NCBI GenBank assembly: GCA_036429605.1
Contig: JAVFKD010000010.1
Coordinates: forward strand, 930,001-994,000
DNA: 64,000 bases
Origin: Cladobotryum mycophilum
Taxonomy: Eukaryota > Ascomycota > Sordariomycetes > Hypocreales > Hypocreaceae
Direction: 5' to 3'
Part shown: positions 49,301 to 61,537 of the stretch, piece by piece
Layout: every line of letters starts with the position of its first letter
Position numbering within the stretch: the first letter of the stretch is position 1
The notes under the pieces: generated by a model
The model's input: the letters and a program-made list of their open reading frames with translations, nothing else
Databases searched by the model: none
What the model was told of the DNA's origin: nothing
Made by a program: the position numbers and the translations under genes

Positions 49301-52300
49301 GCTATACGATGTTGTCAGCACCATGCTAAAGAATCATCACCAAAGCTACAATGAGATGAAGCCATTGTTTGGGAACTTTCTATCTCGCTTGAACGAATTT
49401 TGTGTCGTGGTTACTGTGTGAAGATGCGATAAGTCGGTCGTATTCTTGTCCAATCAAAAGAATGCTTCCCAATGACAAATTACGATAGGCGATGTCTTCA
49501 GAGACGGAAGAGCTACATTGAAGTGGGGCGTCTAAGACAGTCGCCAAGTGCTGAATGCTGTTATACGACGGAGTATGGTGAATCGCTTGCTCTCCATAGT
49601 ACGAAGTTGCTTGCTTTGGTTCTCACAACTGCTACTCGATCGCCGCGGAGGATCCTCCCCTTACCAACGGCAGCTCCTTACCTCGTCTGATAATCATTGC
49701 GGGACCGTATATATGTTACAGCTCATTGTTGGGTGTTGATTACTGGAGACATCCAACTCCCACACACGCAGCAAGACGGAAATCAAACGGACAACCTGGT
49801 CATATTGCCTTTTACTGACCACACTCGATGGAAGTTGGGCCGAGATAACAAAGACATTCTCGTGGCATTGCTAGTATCATTGAGGAAAGAAGGAGATTAT
49901 ACCAGATAAAACGGAAGCACCCGTTCAGACTTGTCCCGGATTATGGCAAGACAAACTTTCAATCGAATGTTTTAAGCTCCGGATCAACTGTTTCTTGTCG
50001 ATGTATGATGTCAACCCGACCTTGTACCAACCACTTTGGACCAGAGCGAGATTTTCTCCTGCCCAACGTGTCTTTGCAACATTGAACGGATCAAGACATA
50101 TCGAGTAGGAGGGTGGTATCAGGCATGCACGGCATTTTGCAATGTTGAATCAAAAACTAAGCCTAGCGAGTAAACCTGAGTCCTCCCCCGTTTGACGAAA
50201 AGCTCAGATCTCGTCGAGCTTTTAGTGTACTTGAAGTGACAAGATCCAAGGACGGCAAAGGCAACAGCATTATCTAGGTCTTGAGTCTGAGTTCGCAGCT
50301 CAAACAACACATGGGTTACCAACCGCGTGGTAGTTGGTTGTTGATACGAGTATGAACAACAATTCTGATCCTTTTTCCTACTCATAGCTATCTATTGGTT
50401 CACCCAATGGATATTCTTTCTGCAGAGGAGACAAAAATCTGCTTCATCCAAGCCACCAAAATAAAGAGAATTTTGACAAAGGCGCAGTGCCACCAATATC
50501 AAACAACCAAGTTAGGGAAGGCTTACAGTATACACGGGATAAGCGGGGAAAAGCAACGCGAAGTAGCTGTGATAGGTCCGAAACACTTGCAGTTCCAACA
50601 ACGTATTTTCAGATCTTGCACCGGGCAAAGAGCATCCAAGATATGCCTCAGATCCTTGCAACATGTCTTGCTGTTCCTGCGCACACATAATAGAACAGGG
50701 ACCCTTGCGTTTTGGGAAAGACGGTGCCACAAAGATTGGCGCGTATGTAATAATTGCTTTTGACGCTTGGGCGGCGTATCAGAGATGGCTGTCCTTGATC
50801 ACGAGGCAATAGAATTAAGAGACATAATGGGTCAATCCCTGCGCTCATCTTCTGCACGGACCATATAACTCCAACCCAGACGGCACAATGGCCGTCGAGA
50901 CAATCCTGCAACTCATGCGTCATCGATTCCCAAACTCGACTGTCAGATGGATGCGCGGAGAAATGAAACATGAAGACTTCGTGGTCAAGTATCGGTTTGC
51001 TTCCCATCTCCATATTTTGTCTTTGTTTCAGCTACTTTTCCTCCGTATACTCGACCAACTTCGCATGATACTTGTCGGGATTGCCTTGAGGTGATGGCTT
51101 CAATTGGTGGTTATTGTGCCTCGCAAACCCAATGCGCTCAGAAGCCTCAGTACAATATCAACAGCCACCGACGTAATGCATTGGGGTTAAGGAGGGCATT
51201 TCCAAAGCAACATGCAGCCCGGATATTGTACTATTTCAACAAATACTTGCATACAGGCGGACATATTTCTCAATGGGTGTGGGAACTACTCCGTATGGAT
51301 ATTCCCAACAGCCCATGGGGCATGTCTCAGAGAACCAAAAGAGCTAAACACAAAACATGATTTGGGCAAGTTGTGATCCATTCATTCTCAATTCCATGGA
51401 CAGTTTCCTATCAACATGGTCCATAAGGTAAGGCCACTCAAAAAAAATTATAATGAGAGCAGACGTGCAACATTTCAACAACACATATAATTTGGGGAGA
51501 TGGTTAAACCGTTTACTGTACTCAACTTTGCCTTCCCTTCAGGGTAGGGTAGCAAGCGGCTGGTCCCTGAGATTTCAAAAAATCACGTAACATTGGATGG
51601 ACTGTTGGTTTGAGAACTGCACAGACAAAGGGGGGCATGATGGGAGACAGCTTGGAATTGGTGTGCTACATCCCATCCCATGCCACACGGGGGTAAGGTC
51701 GTTCGTTCTCATACAAGTACTACGGAGTAAGCTGGGGCTAGGCCCCCGATCCCTGCAAGACATCAAGCCGACGACCTGCCGCACTCGTCCAAGTAGATCG
51801 TACTTGGATGGGAGCAGAGATAGCCATACCTGGAAGACGTATGGAGTACCTACATAAGAACCTGGTCTCTCTCTATTCTCACCGACGCTTTTGGGCGCCA
51901 TATCTTTGTGATATTTGGGGGCGAAGGCCAGGGGACAAAGGGTTTTGTGGCGCCAGGGCTTGCTTTGTGACGGCGCCTTGGTTTCTGCCTATTAGCCAGA
52001 TCCTGTCGGAGGCTATCTTGGGTGCTTGGGCCTTCCTTCAGTCAGTCTTGGGTGGTGCCAACTGTGGGCAACGGATGCATGCAGACGTGTCCAGTACAGT
52101 TGGAAATGCAGCGTCCATGCCTCCTCCTAGTCAACGCATGCACTTGGGCAGCACACCACCAGAAGCTTTTTTCCCTTTGCTCTGGCGAGCCGCTGTTGGT
52201 TTCCCTCGCGTGTAGTCTCAGTTCAGCCGCGCGGCCAGCAAGCGAGTATCTGGGGCAGATGGGCAACCCACATGGTGCCTGAAGCAGCGCGAGTCCTTGC

Positions 52301-55300
52301 TCTCTCCACGATTCACTAGAGAGACTAGTATGGCATGTCATGCTTGGACGATTGATCACGTTCATCAACAACGCTGGACTGACAGACAGGACCCCTCATG
52401 TCGCACACTCGCCATGTCACCCCGAGGCTTTCTATGTCGTGTCGGTTCATTTCCCCTAATTTCCTTATATGGCACTATAGGCCAAAGGTACATTGGACAC
52501 ACAGCACATTGTCAGGTCTACTACAATTATCATCAAATGGGCTCAGTCTGATGGAAACATGGTACTTCCGTACCTGGACACACACATTCAACCGCGGCCG
52601 TCGCATCGCGAAATAAAAGGGTGATGGAAAACAGGGAAACCATGGAGCAGACCACCACACACTGTTGAGCCAGAATCGATTGCACCTTTGATAACTCAAT
52701 CACACTTGTCGGCATAATTTCCAGACGTATACGAGGATGTATCTAGTACGTACCACTTGGACCGAGAGTCATTTCATTCCGGCTCAATCGATGCTGGAGA
52801 TCCGCCCAAGACAAGCGTTTGATTTCAATACCTTGTTTACTGGTTACTGCTACTCCCACATCGGAGAGTGTGGCGAGCGAGCAGATTACTACTATCTCTG
52901 ATGATCATGGACAAAACGACTCATGCCATTAAAGTTTAGACTGGATTGCAACCTCCCTATCCAAATCTTACACCCTCATCAGCAGCATCGAGAATCCCCA
53001 TCATCCCACTCCTCCTTCCAGCCACCCACCTTAGCAAACCCCAACATCATTCATGGCATCCTTTGTTTCTTTTTCTCCTCCTTCCTACGCCCTGCCACCA
53101 ACCAGATCCAATGGGCTTTTGTGCAATTTTCCCATGCACATGGACACTTTGTTTCAATTGGTAGTCTATGTCTTTGCTGACCACTATCTTATCCACCACA
53201 ACCTCCCCCTTCTTCCCTTCCCCTCCCCTTCCCCTCCCCTCCCTTTCTCTCTCTTCCCTCCCATTTTCCCCTCATCTAACTTGTCTATTCATCGCACCGA
53301 CGAGACAACATATCGATAAACATATCTATTTCCTTATCCGATTATTTTCGGGTGGACCTGGTACGTACCTTTTGCAGAGAACATCCTGGCCCATATTTCC
53401 TGTTCGGTATCAGTAATCTCGGCATGTCCGAATGGGTCCCTGGATGACTGGACTTTGGATTTGCCCACTGCCAATGCATTGCACTGCGCTGCACTGCGCT
53501 GCACACTGAGTCTTTTCCCCTCCATCGGCAAACCAAGGCATAACTTACTCCGTGCAAGTTGTGGGCTCGTCATTCAGCCCAGGAGGCGCAGGCAAAAGAC
53601 GGTCAAAGGTGCAGAAAGGAAGAAAAAGAGCATGGCACACAATCCTTTTGTCCTCTCTCCTGCCTGCAGCGCAACTGTACGCGTGACAGCGTCATACTCA
53701 GCTCTCCTTCTTCCTCCCTTTTGCAGCGGCACACACTGACGAGCTGAACTGTACCATCCCCACAGCAATTTGTGAAATCAGAGGAGGGAGAGACAAGAAC
53801 ATGGTGTTTGCCACATCCCTCGTCGTCATCGTTTATTTCCCTTGTCAATGTATTGGTCACTTGTCATTCGTGGAAATGCAAGGCATTGTTTAATTATTAT
53901 GATCCTTTCTTTTTCTCTCTCTCTCTCTCTCCGTCAGGCCCTGAGGTCATTGCACCGAGGAGAAGGAGTGATTGGTTTTTCCTCTCTCTTCCAACCAAAC
54001 CCTGGGTCTGCAGCGCGCAAGCAAGCACTGTGTAGACGTGTGTGTTGTGTGTGTGTTTGAAATGAACGCCTTGACCCCCCTGTCCAGATGCTGCAATGTG
54101 TCCGAGCATGACGATCACGCTTCACATGCCATTTCAGAGTTTTACTGGGCGGCGGTGGTGGTGATGGTCTTCCCCTCAGGCCCCCTCGACCAAGACGCCA
54201 CCTTTTCCACGTGCGTTCTACACCGTACATGGCATGGTCGATAAGAGGACTTGAAGCCTTTGAGCGTCAGCGGACTGGGAATCACTCCCTTTGGATGCAG
54301 GGCAGGGCAATCTTCCTGACAATTGAGATCAGTGCACCGGGGTGTGCCAGGTCAGGAAGAAAAGAAAGGTTGTCTCCAGTCCCTTTTTTCTTTTCTTTTC
54401 AGCCCCCAGCAAACTGACTGATCGTATTGGATGGGGGTGCTCAGAAAGTGGCTCCTCGTCTGTAGGCCTAGGGGGACGTGCATCCATACACAATGGGACC
54501 TGAACCCTCTCTCTTACTTGGTTTTGGTTTATTCATTTTTTTTTGTTCCATTTCCTGACACGGAATTTTCCGACCAATTCGCGGACTCCCCCTCTTTCTG
54601 ACTCAATTTATTACCTTGTACAATTCTCCCAGAGATTCTGGATTGTCCCAAGAATTGGGGATGGAACATGCCAGCTCTGTTATTAATTTTTTCCCGCTTG
54701 TCCATTCCCATCATTCCACGCCCCTCCTCCCCCCATATTGTCGAATGCGTCATGATTGACATGAATGGACAAAGTTAATGCACCAGGGGGAGAGGGGGAG
54801 GGGGGACTTTTTTTTTCCTCTTCTCTCTCTTTCCACCTCCTTGCTTTGAACTCCTTGCTGCGTGTGTGCGTGTGCGTGTTGCGGTGGCCTGTTTTCTAGA
54901 CCTCCCTTGCTTCTTCCCAGCTTACAACTCCAACCGACTCCACCCCGAAAAATGCAATCCTAAAGATTTTCCTAACTGTGTGGGGTATTTTCTTTTGTTT
55001 CTGTGTCCCTTTTTTTTTTTGATTCAAATAGAGGGCCAAAGGGCGTAAGGGTTGCTGACACACAGAATGGAGAAGGGGGAAATGACTTGTTTGGAGAGAG
55101 AGAGAGAGAGAGAGAGAAAAACTGGGGATTGGGGGTAAAAATAAAACTCACAGAAAAACAAGGAAAATCAAGGCGTGGCCAGAGAGATCCCATGGATCTG
55201 GAACAAAAACAAGAATCAAAAGAAAAAGATGTAAAAATAATAAAAATAATAAAAAATTAAAAATAGAATAAAGTAACAATACTTGTATCAAAGGAGACGC

Positions 55301-56591
55301 ACCCCCCAACACATCCCCCGGAGTTTGCCATGAACGCAAACAACAAAACTCTATTCCCAGGTTGTCAAATGGACAACAACAAAAACTCGCCCCATTTTCT
55401 TGAACAAGGGGAGGGAGAGAGGGAGGGAGAGATGAGGGAAGGGGGGAGAGGGAGGGAGGGAGGGATTTGGTGAGATGGTCAACTCCGTGTGCTCTGTACT
55501 CGGTGTTCTTTTTCCCGCAGGTACTGTTTTGTTGGGTGTGGGTGTAGGGAGTATTGGTTTCAAGTTGTTTGATATTGAGATGACAATTGCGGCTTGGCAG
55601 GCAAAATATTGAATTTTTTTTTTGGAATTTTCTTTTTTTCGCATGTTCAATACCAGTGCCGAGACCTCGCCCAATGACGGTGTGCATACGGGGACAACAT
55701 CAGAAATTACATACCCCCCAGGCAGAGAGCGCAATAGAATCGTAATGCAACTCAAAAGACGTATGGGTGGGTGCCGTGTTTCCCTTGCCCTCAGCCATAC
55801 CAATCTTCCCCCCTTTTCATCACTCAGCATCAATAGACAATATTGAATTTTATACTTCTCATCATGATTCAATCACTCCTAGATAGAATGTAACAAGTAA
55901 ACATGCTCATGACTTAAATTTTTTTATTTTGCAAATTACAAGTAGTCTATCAGCTTCTCGAGTTCATCAGCCTGGATGGCATCCGCCACTGGTGCCCGTA
56001 GAACATATTGTTCTGTACAGGACAACCAAAAGACCAAAGCCAAGCCAAAGAATAATCATCGACTCATTGTCAGCATCATTCTCTCAGTAGAGTATGTTAG
56101 CCACCAGGCCGTGCAGTCCCCCGGACTTCGCTCCTTTTTTCTTCTATCAATATGCTATCATCAACCTGTTGCAAGGTACCTCATGCTGATTCCAAAATCT
56201 AACATCAATGACAGTAGGCCCCAATCCTGGCCAGTAAGTAAGCACTCCAAAGTGCTTCGCATGATGCGTTAAAAAAAGATTAATAACAATGAAAAATGGT
56301 GGGTAAATCCGTCAACAGCAAGCCAAATACCCCCAGGACTACGCAAGCAGAGCGAGTCCATGTCTAATTGAAACCATCCTGTCCTCTATCAAACGCCATT
56401 GAGTATATCGTGCCGTCACGTAAGGGTGTTATTATTGTTGAACCATGCATAATGAACTTTCTGCAAGGGGCAAGCTGGTCTGTTCAAGACGACGTGTGCA
56501 TGATCTCTTACCATCGTCGGTTGCCGAGAGGCATGTTGTTGGAGTTGTTGGCTGATAGAGCAGTCAGCTCCGGCTGAGCTTGTTTGTTGTC

Positions 56592-59041
56592 CTAGTATCG
56601 GCGATACCCACCTCTACCACCTCCTCGTCCACGTCCATAGCCACCGTATCCGCGGCCGCCACCACCACCACCGTACCGAGCCATCTCAGCAAGGCGAGGG
56701 TCAATCTGCTGCTTAGCCTCTTGGAGGACATTAACAAGATCACGGGACTGCTTTTGGTCTGTTGATACTCGTTAGCACATGCTTGCAGAAAACGGAAATT
56801 TCAAAAAAGAGGATACTCACTGTCAGTTGTGAAGAAGGTAATGGCGGTTCCGTTCGCGCCAGCACGGCCAGTACGACCAATACGATGAATGTAGTCCTCC
56901 GAGTTGTTAGGGTAGTCGTAGTTCAACACATGTGTGATGTTGCGAACATCTTTACAGCACAAGGGTTAGCAGACGAAGATGGGGGGTTTGTATAGCAACG
57001 TTCCAGCGGGAATGTGAAGAGACGGCTAAGAATATATAGACCATCGGTGTACTTCACTCCTTGGTAGATTGGGGCAATCCAAGTGCGTCAAATGCCATCC
57101 TGGGGATACTATGCGGTCACTGGGGTCCTCGGGAATGGGGGCCTTGGGAGACAGCTTGATCAGGTCAAGAAATGCCCACCTCCACGCTTGTACCACGGAA
57201 GCAATAAAGGTACAAGAGCGGAAATACGAGTATAGCAAACAAGAGAGCTACACAACGGATCAAGACTCCACCACGGAATGAGAACACAAGTGGACACGGT
57301 TTTGTCAGGCAGATTCGCACAATCAAGAGAGCCCCTAGACGCGAGAGTAAAGTACAGCAAGTGAATTTGCTGGAAGTTGCTGTAGGGAGAGGGGGAACTT
57401 GATACTTACCAATACCACGGGATGCTACGTCGGTAGCAACCATGATGGGACTTTTTCCGGTCTTGAACTGGTCGAGAACCCAGTCACGCTCGTTCTGCTG
57501 CTTGTCTCCGTGAATGGCTATTGAATATGATTAGTTCATGTACAAAATCGATGGGAGCATGCATATTAAAAACTTACAGAGAGCTGGCCAGCCATCCTGT
57601 CGAAGGAATCGGGTAATATCATCAGCAACTCGCTTGGTGCCGACGAAGATGAGAATCTTGTTTTCCTTATTCTCCATAGTCTTCTCGAGATGCTTGATCA
57701 TACGATCGCGCTTCTCCATTTCGCTGACGACCTCAACGATCTGAGTGATTCTGTGGTTGGCAGACAGGTCCATGGAGCCAATGTTGACCTGAATGAAATC
57801 TTGCAGGAAATCAGAAGCCAAGGCACGAACCTCCTTTGGCCAGGTAGCAGACCACATGAGTGTCTGTCTATCGGGACGAATCTGCTCAATGATCTTTCTG
57901 ATTTGGGGCTCGAAACCCATGTCCAGCATACGATCAGCCTCGTCGAGAACCAAGTAAGTGACTCGGCGCAGGTTGGTCTTGCCAGCCTCGAGCATGTCGA
58001 TAAGACGACCAGGAGTAGCAATGCAGACCTCAACACCTCGAGAGAGGTCTCGAATCTGAGGTCCCTTGGGGACACCACCGTAAACGCAGGTGTTGCGAAT
58101 GCGCGATGAGCGACCGAATTTGGAGATTTCCTGTTGAATCTGGACTGCAAGCTCACGGGTGGGGGCAAGGATCAGGACGATAGGACCATCACCAGGGGCG
58201 AGGAGAGGCTGAGCGTTGATGTGAACAATGGCGGGCAGACAGTAGGTCAAGGTCTTTCCGGAGCCTGTCTCGGCAATACCGACGACATCACGTCCAGAAA
58301 GGGCCATGGGCCAACCTTGTGACTGAATGGCTGTGGGAGCAGGGAAGCCCTGAGCCTTGACTTCGTCCATGACATATCGAGGGAATCCAGCCTCGTCAAA
58401 GGTCTCAACAGGCTTGGGGACATTGAGACCAGCGATAGTCATCTTGTGCTTGTTACGGAAGGTATCTACCTCAGCGGGTGATCGGGCGCCAACATCAGGG
58501 TGCTCCTTGTAGAAATCCTTCTCGAACTTGGGGAGGGAATTGAGGTCTAGAAAGAAAGAAAAAACGGTTAGCAAAAAGGAAACGATGTGAATCTTGCGAT
58601 AAAATACATACCGAAATCCTGCTTTTGCAGGTTGGCACCAAGGTGGCCCATTCGGTCACCACCACCGCTGCCGCCGTAGCCACCGCCTCCAAAACCACCA
58701 CCGCCGCCACCACCGAAGCCGTTGCTGTTGCCGTTACGACTGTTCAAGAACTGTTAGTTTATGTGTTGCCTTTTTGTAATGAAGACGCGCGGGTGAATAG
58801 TCTGATCTCTCGTGATGCAGTAGCACCCACAGAAGCTAGAGCCATGTCACGATGCGGCGCGTGAAAAGACGGAAACAACTTACCCTCCACCGTAGCCACC
58901 GCCAAATCCATTAGCATTTCGGTCACCGTCGCGATCACCTCTATCACGGCCGTAACCACCACCACCACCGCCTCTGCCTCCACGGCCACCATAGCCGCCA
59001 CCACCACCGCCGCCGGATCGACCGCCCTCGTAGCCAGACAT
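56592..59041 (-). CDS. DBP2: DEAD-box ATP-dependent RNA helicase DBP2 (p68 family)
   Basis: Six exons: 59041-58884, 58739-58612, 58546-57578, 57517-57410, 56949-56821 and 56758-56592, giving 552 aa. A Gly-rich RGG-type N-terminus precedes the core. Core motifs: Q motif PTAIQSQGWP, motif I AETGSGKT, PTRELA, TPGR, DEAD in VLDEADRMLD, SAT in MWSATWP, IFVGTKRVAD, ATDVASRGIG|D and HRIGRTGRAG. A C-terminal RGG tail ends GGYRRY. The enzyme unwinds RNA in transcription-coupled mRNP assembly, ribosome biogenesis and nonsense-mediated decay. The 460-nt intron 56950-57409 sits between motifs V and VI, close to where yeast DBP2 has its unusual late intron. The exon-1 frame and all phases close exactly on the TAG at 56592. 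Confidence 0.96.
56950..57409 (-). other. late 460-nt intron of DBP2, possible autoregulatory element
   Basis: Donor GTAAGTATC, branch GCTAAC, acceptor TAAAG. It is several times longer than the other introns of the gene (60-145 nt). If unspliced, the helicase frame stays open for about 80 codons, to a stop at 57165, and the product loses motif VI and the RGG tail. Yeast DBP2 autoregulates through a long intron in the 3' part of its ORF; a shared mechanism here is inference. Confidence 0.6.
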
Positions 59042-61234
59042 CTTTAGGGAGAAGAAGTGGTTAGAAGGAATGACTCGAATGGTGCTGTCGGTTCAAAAAA
59101 AGGAGTCTAGGGGGAAAAGGAGAGAAGAGAAGATGGGATGGAAGGGTGAATAGACAGCAAATCTGATGGAATCCCTCTGTTGTGGTGATGAAAGAACAAA
59201 AGAGTGCAGATTCGAGGGTCAGAGTTTGTTGGTGTTTGTTGTAAGAACTCAAGGCAACACCGACTGCGCCTGATTTTTTCTTTGCTCGCAATTTTTTTTC
59301 TGCGCTAAGGAAAAAAATCTACTGGCGCGGAAAGGTACGTACCTCTGATAAGGTGGCAATCAGTCGATGACATAAGCATGATGAATTTTCTTCTGCTTTC
59401 TTCATCTTCTCCTACCCTGTAGTAGAGCGAGAATGTAGTCACTTCTCTTCCGCAAATGTATTAATCATGCTACTAAAAAGGGGGAAAATTACTAAATTAT
59501 CTATTTTGTATCATAGATTAAGTTTGTGTATTGTCTCAGGAGAGCAGTTGTGCGCTCCATGAATCCTACTCAAGGCCAGTAGACATTGTAGTAGGATATC
59601 GACTAAAGTTTCTTAGTTACAAAGCAGGTCGGATTAATAATCTGCCTCGATAAGTATTGTAAGAGCTCATGTAGTAGTGTGAATACCAAGTTATTTATTG
59701 TGCCCTACTATGATATATTTTTATGAGGCGACGGCCTTTATCCACCAACATCTCCAATGTTGTGCTTTGTTTAGTCTTTTCTCTTCCTCCCCTTGTGTCC
59801 TAAAGGTGCATTCTTGCAAAGTAGAAGTCTCAATTTCCTCACAGCCTTAACGTTCAATCAAAGAATCGCGCCAACAGCAGCCTACGGCTAGGTTGCCAAA
59901 CCGTTATAACACCATCAATGTCCTTTGATTGAGTGCGAAGTCGCAATAACTCCTCCGTAAAAGCTCATCCTTGCTGCGAATCGTCTGCAACTGCTTCATC
60001 CCGACAACAGGCCTAGCATTCTAACTGTATATCTCGGTTGGCTTGGTCATGCTCATTACACTACAGGAGATGAAGCCCCAACGTGATGAGAAGGATGCCT
60101 ATGAAATCCAAGTTAGTAAAGTGCCTTATGATACATGTGTTCAAGGGAGTATTGAAGTAAATAGATGGCTTAGCTGTCTCGTGTGGTGCGACGCCTGTTT
60201 CGACTGACGGATAGGGATATGATATGAGTATCAATGAGAAAGGGACATACCTGGAAGGACCATTGAGCTTCTCTGGCCTCATGCATGGACGCCTGGTAGT
60301 CTCGAAGAGAACAGCTGAGTATTTGTAATTTCGAGTTGCTACATTAAAGCGACAATGCTTCATCGGGACAGCGAAGACGAAAGACGTGAGAAACAGTGTC
60401 TGGTCAAGCTGAAAACCAACTCAATCATCGATCTATCATTTATTTGCAATGCTAATCTTTGCGGCACATGGGTCATAGTGTATGCGGTGGTGCGTCTCCA
60501 TCTGCATTTTGGGCCCAGATTGAGACCTAACTCTTAACCGTTTAACGAGTGGCGAGTGTGGCATTGGTGAGCAATGTAAACAAGCATCGTAATAAACCTA
60601 GTTTGCTATATATCGTAAAAAAATTCTTCTGGGTTGTTGTCCCAGACGCTATTCATCATGATTCGAATTATCACGCATTCTTAGTAGGATTTAGCGTCGA
60701 AAGACGTGGACACATCGATACCACATAGACAGATTAGTAATATATAAGATGAAGTGGACAAATCATGATTGAGATGTGATGCAATTGGATGGGCTGGACA
60801 TGCTTATGTAGATTGTTCCCTTGACGTTATTCCGAACCGGTTTATCTCCCATGCATACTACTTGGAGGCATGAGATTCCATATTTTGTGACCCTCACGTG
60901 GAACTGATAGATATCAGACGTAATTTGTCATGTCTTTACACACAGAAAATAGCTGTATGGTAAAATATTCGAACAATTTACACGGAATGGTGAGCAGGAA
61001 CGGGGTTTAGTCAAGCGAGGGCACTTGGAAACGAGACAATGATGCTTTCTCCCAATACTTTCATTCAGCTACACTCGTCCTACTCTGGTCTTCCCGATAT
61101 CTCCTCATATAACCTCAATCTCAAAGACAAGATTCAAGAATGCTGTGAGAATACCATCTCCAAGGCTATCGTATACCACCAAGCAAGATCTGTCCAGCAT
61201 TCTTGCTCATCTTGGTTTGTATGCCGTCCAAAGC
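59042..61234. other. spacer between DBP2 and the secreted-peptide gene
   Basis: DBP2 promoter and leader (CT-rich on the minus strand up to about 59300), then AT-rich sequence without a supportable gene. The 100-codon minus-strand ORF at 60061-60363 has no recognisable feature. Confidence 0.5.
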
Positions 61235-61537
61235 TTACTCGTCATCCTTGCAGCAGGTGTGGCAGTCCTCCTATAGACCAGTTAGCTTCATTCCCAAAGC
61301 GCTGCATGCCAGGACGTGTCTTCAAACCTTCTGAACAGCGTGCTGGAGACATTTTTGTTAGCAGATGACCCAGGAGAAAAAGAAAAGGAGCATGGGAAAC
61401 TTTACCCATCCATCGGCGCAGTGAGGCACCTCGCTGACGCAGTCCTTGAGGCAGTTATCTCCCTCCTGGCGGGAAAAGAGAGGGTTGGCAATGGCAGAGC
61501 CGAAGAGGAGAGCGACGACGGCGACAAAGGTCTTCAT
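61235..61537 (-). CDS. small secreted six-cysteine protein (60 aa)
   Basis: Exons are 61537-61406, 61342-61328 (15 nt) and 61270-61235. Introns of 63 and 57 nt both carry a CTAAC branch site. The protein starts MKTFVAVVALLFGSAIA, a clear signal peptide, with likely cleavage near residue 17-18. The mature part has the pattern NCLKDC...HCADGWHAVQKEDCHTCCK, with six cysteines in about 40 residues, enough for three disulfides. This size and pattern is typical of fungal small secreted cysteine-rich proteins, whose roles range from effectors to surface or antimicrobial peptides; none can be assigned here. If the second intron is not used, translation stops soon after the 15-nt segment and loses the last three cysteines. 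Too short and too spliced for simple ORF finding. Confidence 0.75.

Larger units (their letters stand above)
41057..56591. other. 15.5-kb gene desert between con7-like and DBP2
   Basis: No ORF here shows a recognisable domain, good codon structure or a convincing exon chain. The left part (41.2-43.5 kb) is rich in GT, GA and TGGGA microsatellites, probably the leader and promoter of the CON7-like gene. The middle (43.7-53 kb) has more even base composition and holds five full TACTCCGTA-type motifs (44026, 44182, 46082, 51287, 51721) and near copies. The right part (52.9-56 kb) is pyrimidine- and purine-tract rich. Long non-coding RNA or fully decayed elements are possible. Confidence 0.55.

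Noticed and set aside
50395..51094. Overlapping ORFs on both strands that look protein-like
   Set aside because: No conserved domain recognised, frames change without splice signals, and the opposite strand is equally open.
55148..55687. 179-codon minus-strand ORF
   Set aside because: Composed of Ser/Pro/Leu/Phe low complexity from GA- and GGGA-rich simple sequence; no family resemblance.
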